A DNA stretch of 64,000 nt, taken from contig JADJAD010000015.1 of assembly GCA_016704465.1 (NCBI GenBank), forward strand, positions 1-64,000. Direction: 5' to 3'. Positions 45,203-54,638 of the stretch are shown here, piece by piece. The number at the start of each line of letters is the position of its first letter. Within the stretch, counting starts at the first letter, position 1. Source of the stretch: Gemmatimonadota bacterium. GTDB lineage: Bacteria; Gemmatimonadota; Gemmatimonadetes; Gemmatimonadales; Gemmatimonadaceae. Made by a program: the position numbers and the translations under genes. The notes beneath the pieces are model-generated. The model made no database searches. It saw only the letters and a program-made list of their open reading frames with translations, and was not told the origin of the DNA.

Positions 45203-45542
45203 GACCACGACTCCTCGACGAGTCCGGGAACCGGTCCAGGCGTACTTGGGGACAGATGACGCCGAGCTGCTGGCGAGCCTGGCGGCGCGGTTATCGCTGT
45301 CCAAGGCGGAGGTCATCCGTCAGGGCATTCGGCGGTTGGCACAGGAGCTGGAGCTGGCGGCGCAGCCGGGAGCCGGGCTCTCGGCGCTGCTGGGATCGCT
45401 GGATGCGAGCCCCGACGTTCCGATCGACCTGGCGGCGCGGCACGACGAGTATCTGTACGCCGAGCGATTGGAGGCGCCGGGGCGGCTGCGTCGCGTGAGT
45501 GGCCCGGTGCAGCCGGCGGACGGTGACGACTCAGCGCGTTAG
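45201..45542 (+). CDS. ribbon-helix-helix antitoxin (VapB-like)
   Basis: The 113-residue protein has a ribbon-helix-helix domain at about 8-50 (VQAYLGTDDAELLASLAARL then SLSKAEVIRQGIRRLAQEL), which would bind the repeated ATACATGC sites over its own promoter. The rest (LSALLGSLDASPDVPIDLAA and on) is likely disordered until it wraps the toxin. It lies 7 bp ahead of the PIN-domain gene, the standard antitoxin-first order. Confidence 0.8.
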   Translation: MTTTPRRVREPVQAYLGTDDAELLASLAARLSLSKAEVIRQGIRRLAQELELAAQPGAGLSALLGSLDASPDVPIDLAARHDEYLYAERLEAPGRLRRVSGPVQPADGDDSAR

Positions 45543-45549
45543 CGTCGCG

Positions 45550-45966
45550 ATGCCGGTCGCACGCGTCGCGGTAGACACCGGAGCGCTGCTCGCGCTCGCG
45601 AGCCCTCGGGATCAGTATCACCTGCGGGCGCGAAGCACGTTGGCGCGACTCCAGCGGCGGCGGGTGCAGTTCGTGAGCCATTCCCTCGTGATGGGCGAGC
45701 TACACGGACACCTGCTGCGTCGCCTTCCGCACCAGGAGGCGCGCCGGGTCATCCACGGCTTGCTACGCGACCCGACATTCCTATGGTGCGACGTTGGTCA
45801 GGAACTGTTCGGCCGGGCGCTGTCGGGATGGATGGAGCGATTCGCCGACCAGCGCTTCTCGTTGACCGACGCGGTCACCTTCGAGATGATGCGCGGCGAG
45901 GGAATCGCGAGTGCGTTCGGATTCGATCAGGATTTCATCGTGGCGGGATTCACGCTCGAAGAATGA
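45550..45966 (+). CDS. PIN-domain toxin (VapC-like ribonuclease)
   Basis: The 138-residue PIN protein has the acidic active site: Asp9 (AVDTGALLAL), Glu50 (VMGELHGHL), Asp107 (FSLTDAVTF) and Asp126/Asp128 near the C-terminus (FGFDQDFIVAGF). These would hold Mg2+ for RNA cleavage. Length and motif spacing fit VapC. It is paired with the ribbon-helix-helix gene 7 bp upstream, so toxicity is presumably neutralised by that protein. The RNA target is unknown. Confidence 0.85.
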   Translation: MPVARVAVDTGALLALASPRDQYHLRARSTLARLQRRRVQFVSHSLVMGELHGHLLRRLPHQEARRVIHGLLRDPTFLWCDVGQELFGRALSGWMERFADQRFSLTDAVTFEMMRGEGIASAFGFDQDFIVAGFTLEE

Positions 45967-46003
45967 CGCTGGGCCACGCGCTCGACCGTGTTGAGGCTCT
46001 GGT

Positions 46004-46600
46004 TCACTTGCGTCCGACGACCTGCACCACCGCCGCCCGCCCCTTGTGCAGCACGCCCTCGATCACCTCCCGCTCCACCTCCTGCGCCAGCACGAAGTCC
46101 AGCCCCGCGAGCTCCTCCACCAGCGCGTCGCGCGTCATCAGCAACGACACGTCGCGCGGCCCGCCGGTGCGGAAGCCGAGCTGCGCGGGCGCATACGCCT
46201 CCAGGATGTACAAGCCGCCAGGCGCAAGCGCTCGCACGACCCGCGCGTGCACGTCGCCCCGCAGCGCGGCTGGCAGGTGGGCAAAGACGGAGACGATGCC
46301 GCTCCATTGCGCCTCGCCGAGGTCGTACGCCGCGAGGTCCGACTGCACGAAGTCCACGGCAATGCCGCGCTCGACGGCGAGCGCGCGTCCTCGCGCGATG
46401 GCGACCGGTGACTGCTCGACGGCAGTGACGGCGTGACCCTTCGTGGCCAGCCACATGGCGTTGCGTCCGTAGCCCTCGGCGAGGCAGAGCACGGGACCAG
46501 GGGGGATCTGCGGGGCTTGGGCGACGACAAATGCGTTCGGCTCGGGTCCGTAGGGCAGCGCGTCGGCCGAATAGCGATCGTTCCAGGCGTGTACGTCCAT
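46004..46600 (-). CDS. class I SAM-dependent methyltransferase (TehB-like)
   Basis: The 198-residue protein begins MDVHAWNDRYSADALPYGPE, with the usual W-N-D-R-Y opening of the TehB/thiopurine group. It shows motif I as VLCLAEGYGRNAMWLATKGH (Ala-Glu-Gly in place of the common D-x-G-x-G-x-G), acidic motif VTAVEQSP, and motif IV region VDFVQSDLAAYDLG with GIVSVFAHLP. The substrate is unknown; tellurite, selenium or small-molecule methylation are possibilities. It starts 9 bp after the stop of the upstream hypothetical gene, so they are probably co-transcribed. Confidence 0.85.
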   Translation of the reverse strand: MDVHAWNDRYSADALPYGPEPNAFVVAQAPQIPPGPVLCLAEGYGRNAMWLATKGHAVTAVEQSPVAIARGRALAVERGIAVDFVQSDLAAYDLGEAQWSGIVSVFAHLPAALRGDVHARVVRALAPGGLYILEAYAPAQLGFRTGGPRDVSLLMTRDALVEELAGLDFVLAQEVEREVIEGVLHKGRAAVVQVVGRK

Positions 46601-46609
46601 GATCGGCTC

Positions 46610-47155
46610 CTACTTCTTGTCCAGGCGGGCCTGCACCATCGCGGCGATGCGCTCCTCCAGCGCCCCGCGCGACGTACACGCTGAAAACGCGCTGCGGCTT
46701 CCCGACGGGTCGCGCCCGGTGGCGGCGATCGCGACCAGCAGGCGTTCGGCATCGCCGGTCGCGGGCTCCACCCACACCGAGATCGCCAGCTCGATTCGAT
46801 AGATGTCGGCATTGCTCCCTGAGAAGCCGCGCCCGCAATCGAGGTAGCGCGACAGCGGCACTCCGCCGAGACGCCGGCTCACCTGCGCGTTGAGGTTACG
46901 CAGCATGCCGGTGCCGGCGTTGCTCTCCTCGATCGGGATCTTCAGCTCGGCGAACACGGCGCCAGTCGCGGCGAAGATTGAATCGCGCGACCCGCGGATG
47001 GGCTGGGCGATCCCGAGCGTGTCGAGCAGGATCGGGGTGTCGTTCCCGGGGAGGAGCGCGCGCGAGCCAGGCGGCTGCGCGGCGAGCGAGTGAGTCCAGA
47101 GTGGTGACGCGGCAAGCGCGAGCAGGAGCAGCAAACCGCCGGCGACGATCCACAT
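46610..47155 (-). CDS. membrane-anchored hypothetical protein
   Basis: From ATG 47155 (181 residues) the protein has one N-terminal membrane segment (MWIVAGGLLLLLALAASPLW), then a soluble domain with LDTLGIAQPIRGSRDSIF, LKIPIEESNAGTGML and RYLDCGRGFSG; two Cys residues may pair. It ends in a Lys-rich helix (ERIAAMVQARLDKK). The frame is open back to 47332, where a 12-bp repeat would encode a His/Ala/Gly tail (HAAG repeated) on the cytoplasmic side; I prefer the downstream start. Function is not recognised. Confidence 0.55.
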   Translation of the reverse strand: MWIVAGGLLLLLALAASPLWTHSLAAQPPGSRALLPGNDTPILLDTLGIAQPIRGSRDSIFAATGAVFAELKIPIEESNAGTGMLRNLNAQVSRRLGGVPLSRYLDCGRGFSGSNADIYRIELAISVWVEPATGDAERLLVAIAATGRDPSGSRSAFSACTSRGALEERIAAMVQARLDKK

Positions 47156-47172
47156 CGTTCGCTGCCCTGGCG

Positions 47173-47220
47173 CGTGCCCTGCCGCGTGCCCTGCCGCGTG
47201 CCCTGCCGCGTGCCTTGCCG
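47173..47220. repeat. four tandem copies of a 12-bp repeat
   Basis: CGTGCCCTGCCG occurs three times exactly and once with a C-to-T change, followed by further degenerate copies to about 47270. A unit of 12 bp keeps any reading frame. On the minus strand it would encode His-Ala-Ala-Gly repeats if translation starts at 47332. Confidence 0.85.
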
Positions 47221-47392
47221 CGTGCTGCGCGTGCGGTGCCGCGTGCGTTGCCGCGCGCGCGGGGGGGGTGCGTTGCCGCGTGGGCGTTGCCCGGCCTTGC
47301 CGCGTGCCTTGTTCGTGGCGGGGCGGCGACACGCGTTAGGCGAACGCCGTGTGCCGGGACTGCTGGCGTCCCACACGATTGGCTGGCGCCTG

Positions 47393-50300
47393 TCATTGCT
47401 GCGGCACCCTCCCGGCCGTATACGGCGCTCCCGCCTTCTCCAGCTCGCGCTCGAGCGCCGGTACATCGGTGTCGACCATTCGCCGCAGCCTCGCCAACTC
47501 GGCGGCAAACAGCTCGCTGGCGATCGCCAGCTGCTCGCCGTGCGTGGTGGTCGGCGCGCCCAGCGAGCGCCCCTGTTCGCTGCTGATCCCGTTGACCCGG
47601 TCGGCGACGGCGCTCGGGGTCGGGTCGCCGCGACTCCCTGCCGTCCGGTCGCCCGAGAGGGCCCGACCGATGGAGGTCGTGCGCTGCTGGAGCGCGCGCA
47701 CCTGCTCGTGCAGCGCGTGCGGGGCAGCGGGGGTCTGGTCGAGCGCGCGACGGATCTGCTCCAGCTTCTGGGTGGTGGCGCTGGTGAGCTCGACGGCGCC
47801 GGCGACCGAGCGGCGCAGCGCCTGCAGGCGCCCCTGGAAGGCGCCGCGCGAGGCGTGGTCGGCAAGGGTGACGGGGGAGCCCGGCACGACCGACACGCGG
47901 AAGTTGAGCGGGGAGCCTAACGAGGTGACCACGCCGCCCACGCGCTGGGAAAGCGCGACCGAATAGCGCCCCGGAACAGCGTACGGTCCGGACGGGCCGT
48001 CGTTGAACATCTCTTCCAGTTCACTGGCACGGCGCGGCAGGACGTGCGACGGGAGCTGCAAGTCCCAGGCAATGCGCTGGAATCCCTTGGTGATGGGGCC
48101 GGTGATGGTGCGGATCGGGGTGCCGGCAGAATCGCTGATGGTCAGCAGGACGGTCGGTGTTTCCTCGTCCGCTTCGGCACGCAGCTGGTCGTTGGTTGGG
48201 TACCCGATGGGCGTCCCCGCCTTCTCTGCAGCCTTCTCGGCGTCCAGGCGCTGCTGCTTGAGCGTCTTGAGCGGTTCCTTCAGGTGATAGGTGAAGACCG
48301 CACCATAGGGCGGATTGTCGCCGCTGTACAGCATGGCGCCCTGGAAGGCGAGCCCGCCGCCACCGTACTGCCGAGTGGGGACGTACAGCAGCGCGTCCTT
48401 GGGTTGAAAGAGGGTGGCATTGGCGGCCAGCACCGCCGGCGTCGCCAGCCGCAACGCCGCATAGTCGTCGAGGATGTAGATCCCGCGGCCGAAGGTGCCG
48501 ATCACGAGGTCGTTCTCGCGCTGCTGGATGGCGAGGTCGCGCACCGCGATGGTCGGGACGCCGGCGAGCTTGAGCCAGTGCGCGCCGCCGTCCTTGCTGG
48601 CGAAGGCGCCGAACTCGGTCCCCGCGAACAGCAGCGCCGGATCGACGTGGTCCTCGGCGATGGCGTGGGTGGAGCCGCGGGCCGGCAGGTCGCCGTTGAT
48701 GGAGGTCCAGGTGCGCCCCGCGTCGGTGGTCTTGAGGGCGTAGGGCTTGAAGTCGCCGTTCTGGTGGTTGGTGATGACGGTGTAGGCGGTGTTGGCGTCG
48801 TGCAGCGACGCCTTGATGCGGGCGACGTAGGCGTCGGCGGGGACGCCGGGGAGTGCCGCAGACTTCCGCCACGTCGCGCCGCCATCCTCGCTCACCTGGA
48901 TCAGCCCGTCGTCGGTGCCGACGTAGAGCAGCCCTTCGCGCCGCGGGCTCTCGGCCACGGCGCTGATGTTGGAGTAGATCGCGGTGGAGCTGTTCTTGGC
49001 CACCGCTTCGGCCCCCCAGATCTTGCCCATCACCTTCAGGTCGTTGCGCTGCACCTGGCGGGTCAAGTCGGGAGAGATCTTCTTCCAGGAGTTGCCTCGG
49101 TCGTCGGAGCGGAAGACGAACTGCGCCGCCATGTACAGGCGTCGCGGGGCGTGCGGCGAGATGATGAACGGGGCGTCCCAGTTCCAGCGGTACGGGGGGT
49201 CGTCCTTCGCCTCCTGCGGCTGGATGCCGATGCGCTCACTGGTGCGCTTGTCGAAGCGCACGATCACCCCCGTCTGCAACTCGGAGTAGATGATGTTGGG
49301 GTCCTCGGGATCGATGCGCGACACGAAGCCGTCGCCTCCCATCGTCACGAAGACGTCGGAGTTGAGGATCCCGTAGTCCGACATGGTGCGCGAGGGCATG
49401 CCGAGCGAGTTGTTGTCCTGCAGTCCGCCGTAGACGTTGTAGAACGGCGCGGCGTTGTCCACGTCCACGTCGTAGTACTGCGCCAGCGGGAGGTTCTCGA
49501 AGAAGAGCCAGTTCTCCCCGCGGTCGTAGGAGCGATACAGGCCGCCATCGTTGCCGATGAGCATGTGCTCGGGGTTGGTCGGGTCGATCCAGATGGCGTG
49601 GTTGTCCACGTGCATGCCGCGTGTGGGGATGGGGCGCAGCGTCTTGCCGCCGTCGTCGCTGACCTGGAAGAGCACGTCGGGGATGTAGATGCGGTCGAAG
49701 TCGTGCGGGTCGGTGAAGACGTCGCCGTAGTACATCGATCCCTGGCTGTAGTCCGACATCTTCTGCCAGGTGACGCCGTTGTCGCTGGAGCGGTACATGC
49801 CGCTGCGGCGGTTGGCTGCCTCGACGTTGGCGTACAGCACGTCGGGGTTCTGCGGCGAGATGGCGAGGCCGATGCGCCCGAGCTCCTCGCTGGGGAGCCC
49901 GGTGTTGACCTTGGTCCATGTGGCGCCGGCATCGGTGCTGCGGTAGATCGCGCTCTCGGGGCCGCCGTCGATGAGGGTGAAGAAGTGGCGCCGGCGCTGG
50001 TAGGCCGAGGCGACGAGGACGTTCGAGTTGCGCGGGTCGATCACCACGTCGCTCACCCCGGTGTGCTCGCTGATGGTCAGCGAGGCCGTCCAGGTCTTGC
50101 CACCGTCGGTGGTCTTGTACAGCCCGCGGTCACCCCCTGCGCTCCAGAGTGGCCCCTGCGCCGCGACGTAGACGATGTCGCTGTCTTCCGGGTCGACGAC
50201 AATGCGCCCAATGTGCTCCGATGTCTTGAGGCCGACGTTCTTCCACGAGCGGCCACCGTCCTCGGACTTGTAGACGCCGTCGCCGTAGGCCACGGAGCGC

Positions 50301-50713
50301 TGCGAATTGCGCTCGCCGGTCCCGACCCAGACCACGTTGGGGTTGCGCGGGTCCAGCGTGACCCAGCCGATGGAGTACGATGCCTCGCGATCCATGACCG
50401 GCTGCCAGGTCGCGCCGCCGCTGGTCGTCTTCCACAGCCCGCCCGACGCGGTGCCGACGTACATGATCCCCGGATTGGCGGGGTGCACGGCGATCGCCAT
50501 CACGCGTCCCGAGGTCCTCGCGGGCCCGCTGGAGCGGGCCCGCAGCCCGGCGAAGGTCTCGGCGGCGCCTGCGGGGCGCGTGCTGCTGTCGGGGCGGGCC
50601 GGGCGCGGTGCCGGGCGTTGGGCGGCCGCGGACGTGCCTAACGCGCAGGTGGTGGCGAGCAGCAGCGAGACGAAGAAGTGGGAACGCACGTGGGGCTCCA
50701 GGGTGTTTACCAA
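47393..50713 (-). CDS. exported Asp-box (BNR/VPS10-like) beta-propeller protein
   Basis: This 1106-residue protein has a signal peptide (FFVSLLLATTCALGTSAAA); a GTG at 50689 is an equally good start. At least ten Asp-box motifs of the S/T-x-D-x-G-x-x-W type follow (KTTSGGATW, KSEDGGRSW, KTTDGGKTW, RSTDAGATW, RSSDNGVTW, RSYDRGENW, RSDDRGNSW, QVSEDGGATW, KTTDAGRTW, SKDGGAHW) and would form two sortilin-like propellers over residues 60-720. The region at 780-960 is beta-rich, with a transition LKTLKQQRLDAEKAAEKAG, and the last 150 residues are helical. Such proteins are often annotated as glycosyl hydrolases, but no catalytic residues are evident; a surface binding or secretion role is equally likely. 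Confidence 0.85.
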   Translation of the reverse strand: MVNTLEPHVRSHFFVSLLLATTCALGTSAAAQRPAPRPARPDSSTRPAGAAETFAGLRARSSGPARTSGRVMAIAVHPANPGIMYVGTASGGLWKTTSGGATWQPVMDREASYSIGWVTLDPRNPNVVWVGTGERNSQRSVAYGDGVYKSEDGGRSWKNVGLKTSEHIGRIVVDPEDSDIVYVAAQGPLWSAGGDRGLYKTTDGGKTWTASLTISEHTGVSDVVIDPRNSNVLVASAYQRRRHFFTLIDGGPESAIYRSTDAGATWTKVNTGLPSEELGRIGLAISPQNPDVLYANVEAANRRSGMYRSSDNGVTWQKMSDYSQGSMYYGDVFTDPHDFDRIYIPDVLFQVSDDGGKTLRPIPTRGMHVDNHAIWIDPTNPEHMLIGNDGGLYRSYDRGENWLFFENLPLAQYYDVDVDNAAPFYNVYGGLQDNNSLGMPSRTMSDYGILNSDVFVTMGGDGFVSRIDPEDPNIIYSELQTGVIVRFDKRTSERIGIQPQEAKDDPPYRWNWDAPFIISPHAPRRLYMAAQFVFRSDDRGNSWKKISPDLTRQVQRNDLKVMGKIWGAEAVAKNSSTAIYSNISAVAESPRREGLLYVGTDDGLIQVSEDGGATWRKSAALPGVPADAYVARIKASLHDANTAYTVITNHQNGDFKPYALKTTDAGRTWTSINGDLPARGSTHAIAEDHVDPALLFAGTEFGAFASKDGGAHWLKLAGVPTIAVRDLAIQQRENDLVIGTFGRGIYILDDYAALRLATPAVLAANATLFQPKDALLYVPTRQYGGGGLAFQGAMLYSGDNPPYGAVFTYHLKEPLKTLKQQRLDAEKAAEKAGTPIGYPTNDQLRAEADEETPTVLLTISDSAGTPIRTITGPITKGFQRIAWDLQLPSHVLPRRASELEEMFNDGPSGPYAVPGRYSVALSQRVGGVVTSLGSPLNFRVSVVPGSPVTLADHASRGAFQGRLQALRRSVAGAVELTSATTQKLEQIRRALDQTPAAPHALHEQVRALQQRTTSIGRALSGDRTAGSRGDPTPSAVADRVNGISSEQGRSLGAPTTTHGEQLAIASELFAAELARLRRMVDTDVPALERELEKAGAPYTAGRVPQQ

Positions 50714-51018
50714 GGCTGTCTGACGGCGCGGCGCCGTGGTGAAGGGGCGGCCGGGTGATCAGCAGCCATTCTGGCGCGCGTCGCAGCGCGCCGCCAGCGC
50801 TACAAATCCCGGCCACAAGCCTCGGCACGCTCGGGGCGGCCCGTCCCTGCCGCCCCGCGCGGCGTGCCGCACCTCGCGCGCCACAGCGATTGCACTGGTG
50901 CCAGGGGCCCGAAAGGCCCTGCAGCGAGCGGCGGGTCCGTTCGGCGGTGCATCGTCCTAACTTCCACAAGATTTCCGCCCGGGGACCGGGCGGACGCACC
51001 CGTTGTGATTCTCCGCCC
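50714..51018. other. intergenic region between divergent genes
   Basis: These 305 bp lie between the starts of the Asp-box gene (minus) and nhaA (plus), so they must hold both promoters. I see no convincing boxes, repeats or small genes. Confidence 0.4.
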
Positions 51019-52467
51019 ATGACGTCGACGCCACCACCACCGCCCATCCTGAAGGTTGCCCCAAAGATCGTGAAGCGCGTGCTCCGGCCGTTCCAGGAGT
51101 TCGCGCGCATCGGGTCGCTGGGGGGGATCGTGCTGCTCGTGACGACGGCCGTGGCGCTGACCTGGTCCAACTCGCCGTACGCGGACACGTACTTCCACAT
51201 CTGGGAGACGCAGATCACCGTGGGGAGCGCGGAGTCGCCCCTCACCCTGTCGCTGCACCAGTGGATCAATGACGCCCTGATGGTCGTCTTCTTCCTGCTG
51301 GTCGGGCTGGAAATCAAGCGGGAGATCCGGGTTGGCGAGCTGTCGTCGCCTCGGCAGGCGGCCTTGCCGATCGTGGCGGCGATCGGCGGCATGGTCGTTC
51401 CAGCCTTGCTCTATGTGGCGGTCACCCACGGGACGCCGGCCATGGACGGCTGGGGGGTCCCGATGGCGACCGATATCGCCTTCGCGCTCGGAATCCTCGC
51501 CCTGCTTGGCCCGCGCGTCCCGATCGGCCTCAAGGTCTTCCTGGCCGCGCTGGCGATCGTGGATGACCTCGGCGCGGTGCTGGTCATTGCCATCTTCTAC
51601 ACGTCCAGCATTGCCTGGGGGGCGGTGGCGGGCGCCGCGGTCTGCCTGGTCATCCTGCTCGTGCTCAACGTGCGCCAGGTGGCCGACCTGACGCCGTATA
51701 TGGTCGTCGGGATCGCGCTGTGGTTCTTCTTCCTGCAGTCCGGCATCCATTCGACCATTGCCGGCGTGCTGCTGGCCCTCACGATCCCGACCAGCTCACG
51801 CATCAACGCCGAGGAGTTCTCGGCGCGGGCGCGACGCCTGATCAACGAGTTCGAACGCACGGAGACCGGTGACCTGCTCGTCATCACGAGCAAGGGACAA
51901 CAGGACGCGCTCAATTCGCTGGACGTGGCGGTCAGCTCGGTGAACGCCCCGCTCCTCAAGCTCGAGCACTCGCTCACCGATCTCGTCGCCTTCGGCATCA
52001 TGCCGCTCTTCGCACTGTCGAACGCGGGAGTACGCCTGAGCGGAGTGGGCGAGGCCATCACGAGCCCCGTGTCGATCGGGATCGCCCTTGGCCTCGTGCT
52101 GGGCAAGATGGCCGGCATCACGCTCTTCAGCGCGCTGGCGGTGCGTTGGGGCGTGGCGTCGCTGCCCGCGGGTGTCACGTGGCGCTCGCTGCACGGGGCC
52201 GCGTGGCTGGGCGGGATCGGATTCACGATGTCGCTGTTCATCGCGGGGCTGGCGTTCCGCGACGCGGAGATGCTCGACGCTGCGAAGCTCTCGGTGCTCG
52301 TGTCGTCGTGCATCGCAGGGGTGGTCGGCTTCCTGTTGTTGTACGGGGTGCCACCCGTGCACGAGGACCACGCGGACAACGTCGACCACGACATTGCGAC
52401 GGACCCCTCGGCTCGCGCGCTGAACCAGGGACCCTTCGACGGCTCGCGCGAGGGGTCACGCGGATAG
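51019..52467 (+). CDS. nhaA: Na+/H+ antiporter NhaA
   Basis: The 482-residue inner-membrane antiporter extrudes Na+ in exchange for H+. Key features are LHQWINDALMVVFFLLVGLEIKRE near residue 85, the pH-sensor/transport stretch MATDIAFALGILALLGPRVP, and the ion-binding Asp pair Asp182-Asp183 (LAIVDDLGAVL). Also present are GIHSTIAGVLLALTIP and the C-terminal WLGGIGFTMSLFIAGLAF. A hydrophilic insert of about 60 residues around 265-330 and a 45-residue acidic tail are longer than in the enteric protein but common in this family. ATG 51019 is chosen at the conserved N-terminus. Confidence 0.95.
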   Translation: MTSTPPPPPILKVAPKIVKRVLRPFQEFARIGSLGGIVLLVTTAVALTWSNSPYADTYFHIWETQITVGSAESPLTLSLHQWINDALMVVFFLLVGLEIKREIRVGELSSPRQAALPIVAAIGGMVVPALLYVAVTHGTPAMDGWGVPMATDIAFALGILALLGPRVPIGLKVFLAALAIVDDLGAVLVIAIFYTSSIAWGAVAGAAVCLVILLVLNVRQVADLTPYMVVGIALWFFFLQSGIHSTIAGVLLALTIPTSSRINAEEFSARARRLINEFERTETGDLLVITSKGQQDALNSLDVAVSSVNAPLLKLEHSLTDLVAFGIMPLFALSNAGVRLSGVGEAITSPVSIGIALGLVLGKMAGITLFSALAVRWGVASLPAGVTWRSLHGAAWLGGIGFTMSLFIAGLAFRDAEMLDAAKLSVLVSSCIAGVVGFLLLYGVPPVHEDHADNVDHDIATDPSARALNQGPFDGSREGSRG

Positions 52468-52600
52468 TCCCGCGAGCAGTCGCCGACGCGCGCCGCCGAG
52501 CGGGCGCCCTAGGCGAGAGCTGCAGCGTGCGCGACCTGAGGCCGTCGGCGCCGCCGGCATGACCTCACCTTTCGACTACTGACCGCGGAGCGTTCGCGAA

Positions 52601-54625
52601 ATGCACGGTATTCCTCTGCTTCGCGACCTCGTGATCCTCATCGCGGTCGCGCTCCCCGTAGTGCTGCTGGCGCACCGGCTGCGCATTCCGAGCGTTGTCG
52701 GGTTCCTCATCAGCGGGATCGCCATCGGCCCGACGGCGCTGGGGCTGGTCCGCGAGACGCAGGAAGTCGCCACGCTGGCCGAGATCGGCGTCGTGCTGCT
52801 CCTGTTCGCCGTCGGCCTCGAGCTGTCGCTGTCGCGTATCGTGAAGATGGGGCGGATGGTGCTGCAGGGTGGGGCGATGCAGGTACTGGGGACGCTGGTG
52901 GCCGTCCTGCTGACGATGCTGGCCATGGGAGAGGACTGGCGGCAAGGGGCGCTGTACGGGGCGCTGATCGCCCTGTCGTCTACGGCGATCATCCTGAAGG
53001 TCTATGCCGAGCGTGGAGAGCTCGATTCATCGTACGGGCGGGCGGTGGTGGCGATCCTGCTCTTCCAGGACCTGTGCATCGTCCCGCTCATGCTCCTGCT
53101 GCCGCTGCTGGGCACGGAGGGAGGGGACGGCGCGGCCATCGTTCGGAACATCGTGCTGGCCATTGCGGTCACGTCGGCGCTGCTGATCGTGGGGCGCTGG
53201 GTGGTCCCGCGACTCCTGGCCCGCATCGTCGAGTTCCGCAACCAGGAGATCTTCACCCTGGTGGTGGTGGCCATCGGGCTCGGGTCGGCGTACCTCACGT
53301 CGTCGTTCGGGCTGTCGCTCGCGCTGGGGTCGTTCCTGGCCGGGTTGATCATCTCGGAGTCGGAATACGGGCTGCAGGCGCTGTCGGACATCCTCCCGTT
53401 TCGCGACACGTTCAGCGGTATCTTCTTCATCTCGGTGGGGATGCTGCTCGACCTCGACTACGTGGCGGCGCACGCGCTCCCCGTGGTGGGGCTGGCGGTG
53501 GGAATCGTCGTGCTCAAGGCGGCGATTGCGTCGCTGGTCGTGCGCTTCGTGCGCCGATCGATGCGCATCGGCATGGTGGCGGGACTCGGGCTGGCGCAGG
53601 TGGGCGAGTTCTCCTTCATCCTGGCCAGCGCCGCGGTCGCCGCCGGGATCCTGGCGCCGGATCGATACCAGCTCTTCCTTGGGGCGGCGATCGTCACGAT
53701 GCTCATTGCCCCCTTCGCGGTGGCGGCGGCTCCCGACATCGCCGACCGGGTCTTTGCCTATCGCGACCCGTCCGCGATGGATTTCACGACCCGGGAGGTG
53801 CGGGCGGTGGGGCCGCTCAAGGATCACGTGATCATCGTCGGCTACGGGCTGAACGGCCGCAACCTGGCCCGTGCGCTGCGCCGGGCCGGCATTTCGTACG
53901 TCATCCTCGACGAGCACGGCCCGGTGGTGCGCCAGGCGCGGCTCAACCGCGAGCCGATCTTCTTCGGCGACGGGACGCGCGCCGAGGTGCTCGATCGGTT
54001 GGGGATCATGCAGGCGCGGGTGATCGTCTTCGCGATCGCGTCGATCGCCGACGGGCGGCGCGCGGTGGCGGTCGCGCGTCACAAGGCGCCGGACATTCAC
54101 ATCGTCATGCGGACGCGCTACGTCGCCGAGATCACGGAATTGCAGCGCCTGGGGGCGAACGAAGTCGTGCCCGAGGAGTTCGAGACGTCGCTGGAGATCT
54201 TCGGGCGTGTGCTGCGCCGCTTCGACGTGCCGGCGTCACGCATTCGCGAGGCTGCGGAGGAAGCGCGGCGCGACCACTACGAGCTCCTGCGGGAGCGAGG
54301 GGCGACGACCTCGCCGATGGACGAGGTGCTCTCGCGCGTTGGGGCTCGGCTCGACCTCGAGGTCGTGGTTGCACGTGCCGGCGGCGAGGCGGTCGGGCTC
54401 ACCGCCCGTGCGCTCAACTTGCGTGGGCGCACGGGGGCCATCGCCAGCGCCGTGATCCGGCATGGCGAGGGGGTCTTTCGCCCGGTCGGCGAGATCGTCT
54501 TCGAGGACGGCGACGAGGTGGTGCTCGTCGGGGAGCCACGATCGCTAAGCGACGCGGCGATGCTGTTTCGTCCCGCCACGCGCGCCATGACGGCCGCGCC
54601 TCGAACGACCGAACGCCCCGGTTAG
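52601..54625 (+). CDS. KefB-like monovalent cation:proton antiporter (CPA2) with TrkA domains
   Basis: The 674-residue protein has an N-terminal CPA2 transport domain of about 12 helices (LRIPSVVGFLISGIAIGPTAL, VVLLLFAVGLELSL, ALSSTAIILKVYAERGELDS, FSGIFFISVGMLLDLDY). A cytoplasmic RCK/TrkA-N domain at about 405-530 has the nucleotide-binding GYGLNGRNLARAL and an acidic strand end YVILDEHG. A TrkA-C domain follows at about 580-655 (RTGAIASAVIRHGEG, FEDGDEVVLVGE). It likely moves K+ or Na+ against H+ under nucleotide control. It follows nhaA by about 130 bp on the same strand and precedes the EamA gene by 13 bp. Confidence 0.92.
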   Translation: MHGIPLLRDLVILIAVALPVVLLAHRLRIPSVVGFLISGIAIGPTALGLVRETQEVATLAEIGVVLLLFAVGLELSLSRIVKMGRMVLQGGAMQVLGTLVAVLLTMLAMGEDWRQGALYGALIALSSTAIILKVYAERGELDSSYGRAVVAILLFQDLCIVPLMLLLPLLGTEGGDGAAIVRNIVLAIAVTSALLIVGRWVVPRLLARIVEFRNQEIFTLVVVAIGLGSAYLTSSFGLSLALGSFLAGLIISESEYGLQALSDILPFRDTFSGIFFISVGMLLDLDYVAAHALPVVGLAVGIVVLKAAIASLVVRFVRRSMRIGMVAGLGLAQVGEFSFILASAAVAAGILAPDRYQLFLGAAIVTMLIAPFAVAAAPDIADRVFAYRDPSAMDFTTREVRAVGPLKDHVIIVGYGLNGRNLARALRRAGISYVILDEHGPVVRQARLNREPIFFGDGTRAEVLDRLGIMQARVIVFAIASIADGRRAVAVARHKAPDIHIVMRTRYVAEITELQRLGANEVVPEEFETSLEIFGRVLRRFDVPASRIREAAEEARRDHYELLRERGATTSPMDEVLSRVGARLDLEVVVARAGGEAVGLTARALNLRGRTGAIASAVIRHGEGVFRPVGEIVFEDGDEVVLVGEPRSLSDAAMLFRPATRAMTAAPRTTERPG

Positions 54626-54638
54626 CTTTCCGTCACCC

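Noticed and set aside
47173..47270. Possible CRISPR array at the 12-bp repeats
   Set aside because: Units are directly adjacent with no spacers and too short; no cas genes are present in the window.
48044..50641. A long plus-strand open frame (about 865 codons) opposite the Asp-box gene
   Set aside because: It is antisense to a well-supported gene with clear Asp-box motifs, and its translation is low-complexity Val/Gly/Arg/Asp-rich sequence, as expected for a shadow frame at high GC.
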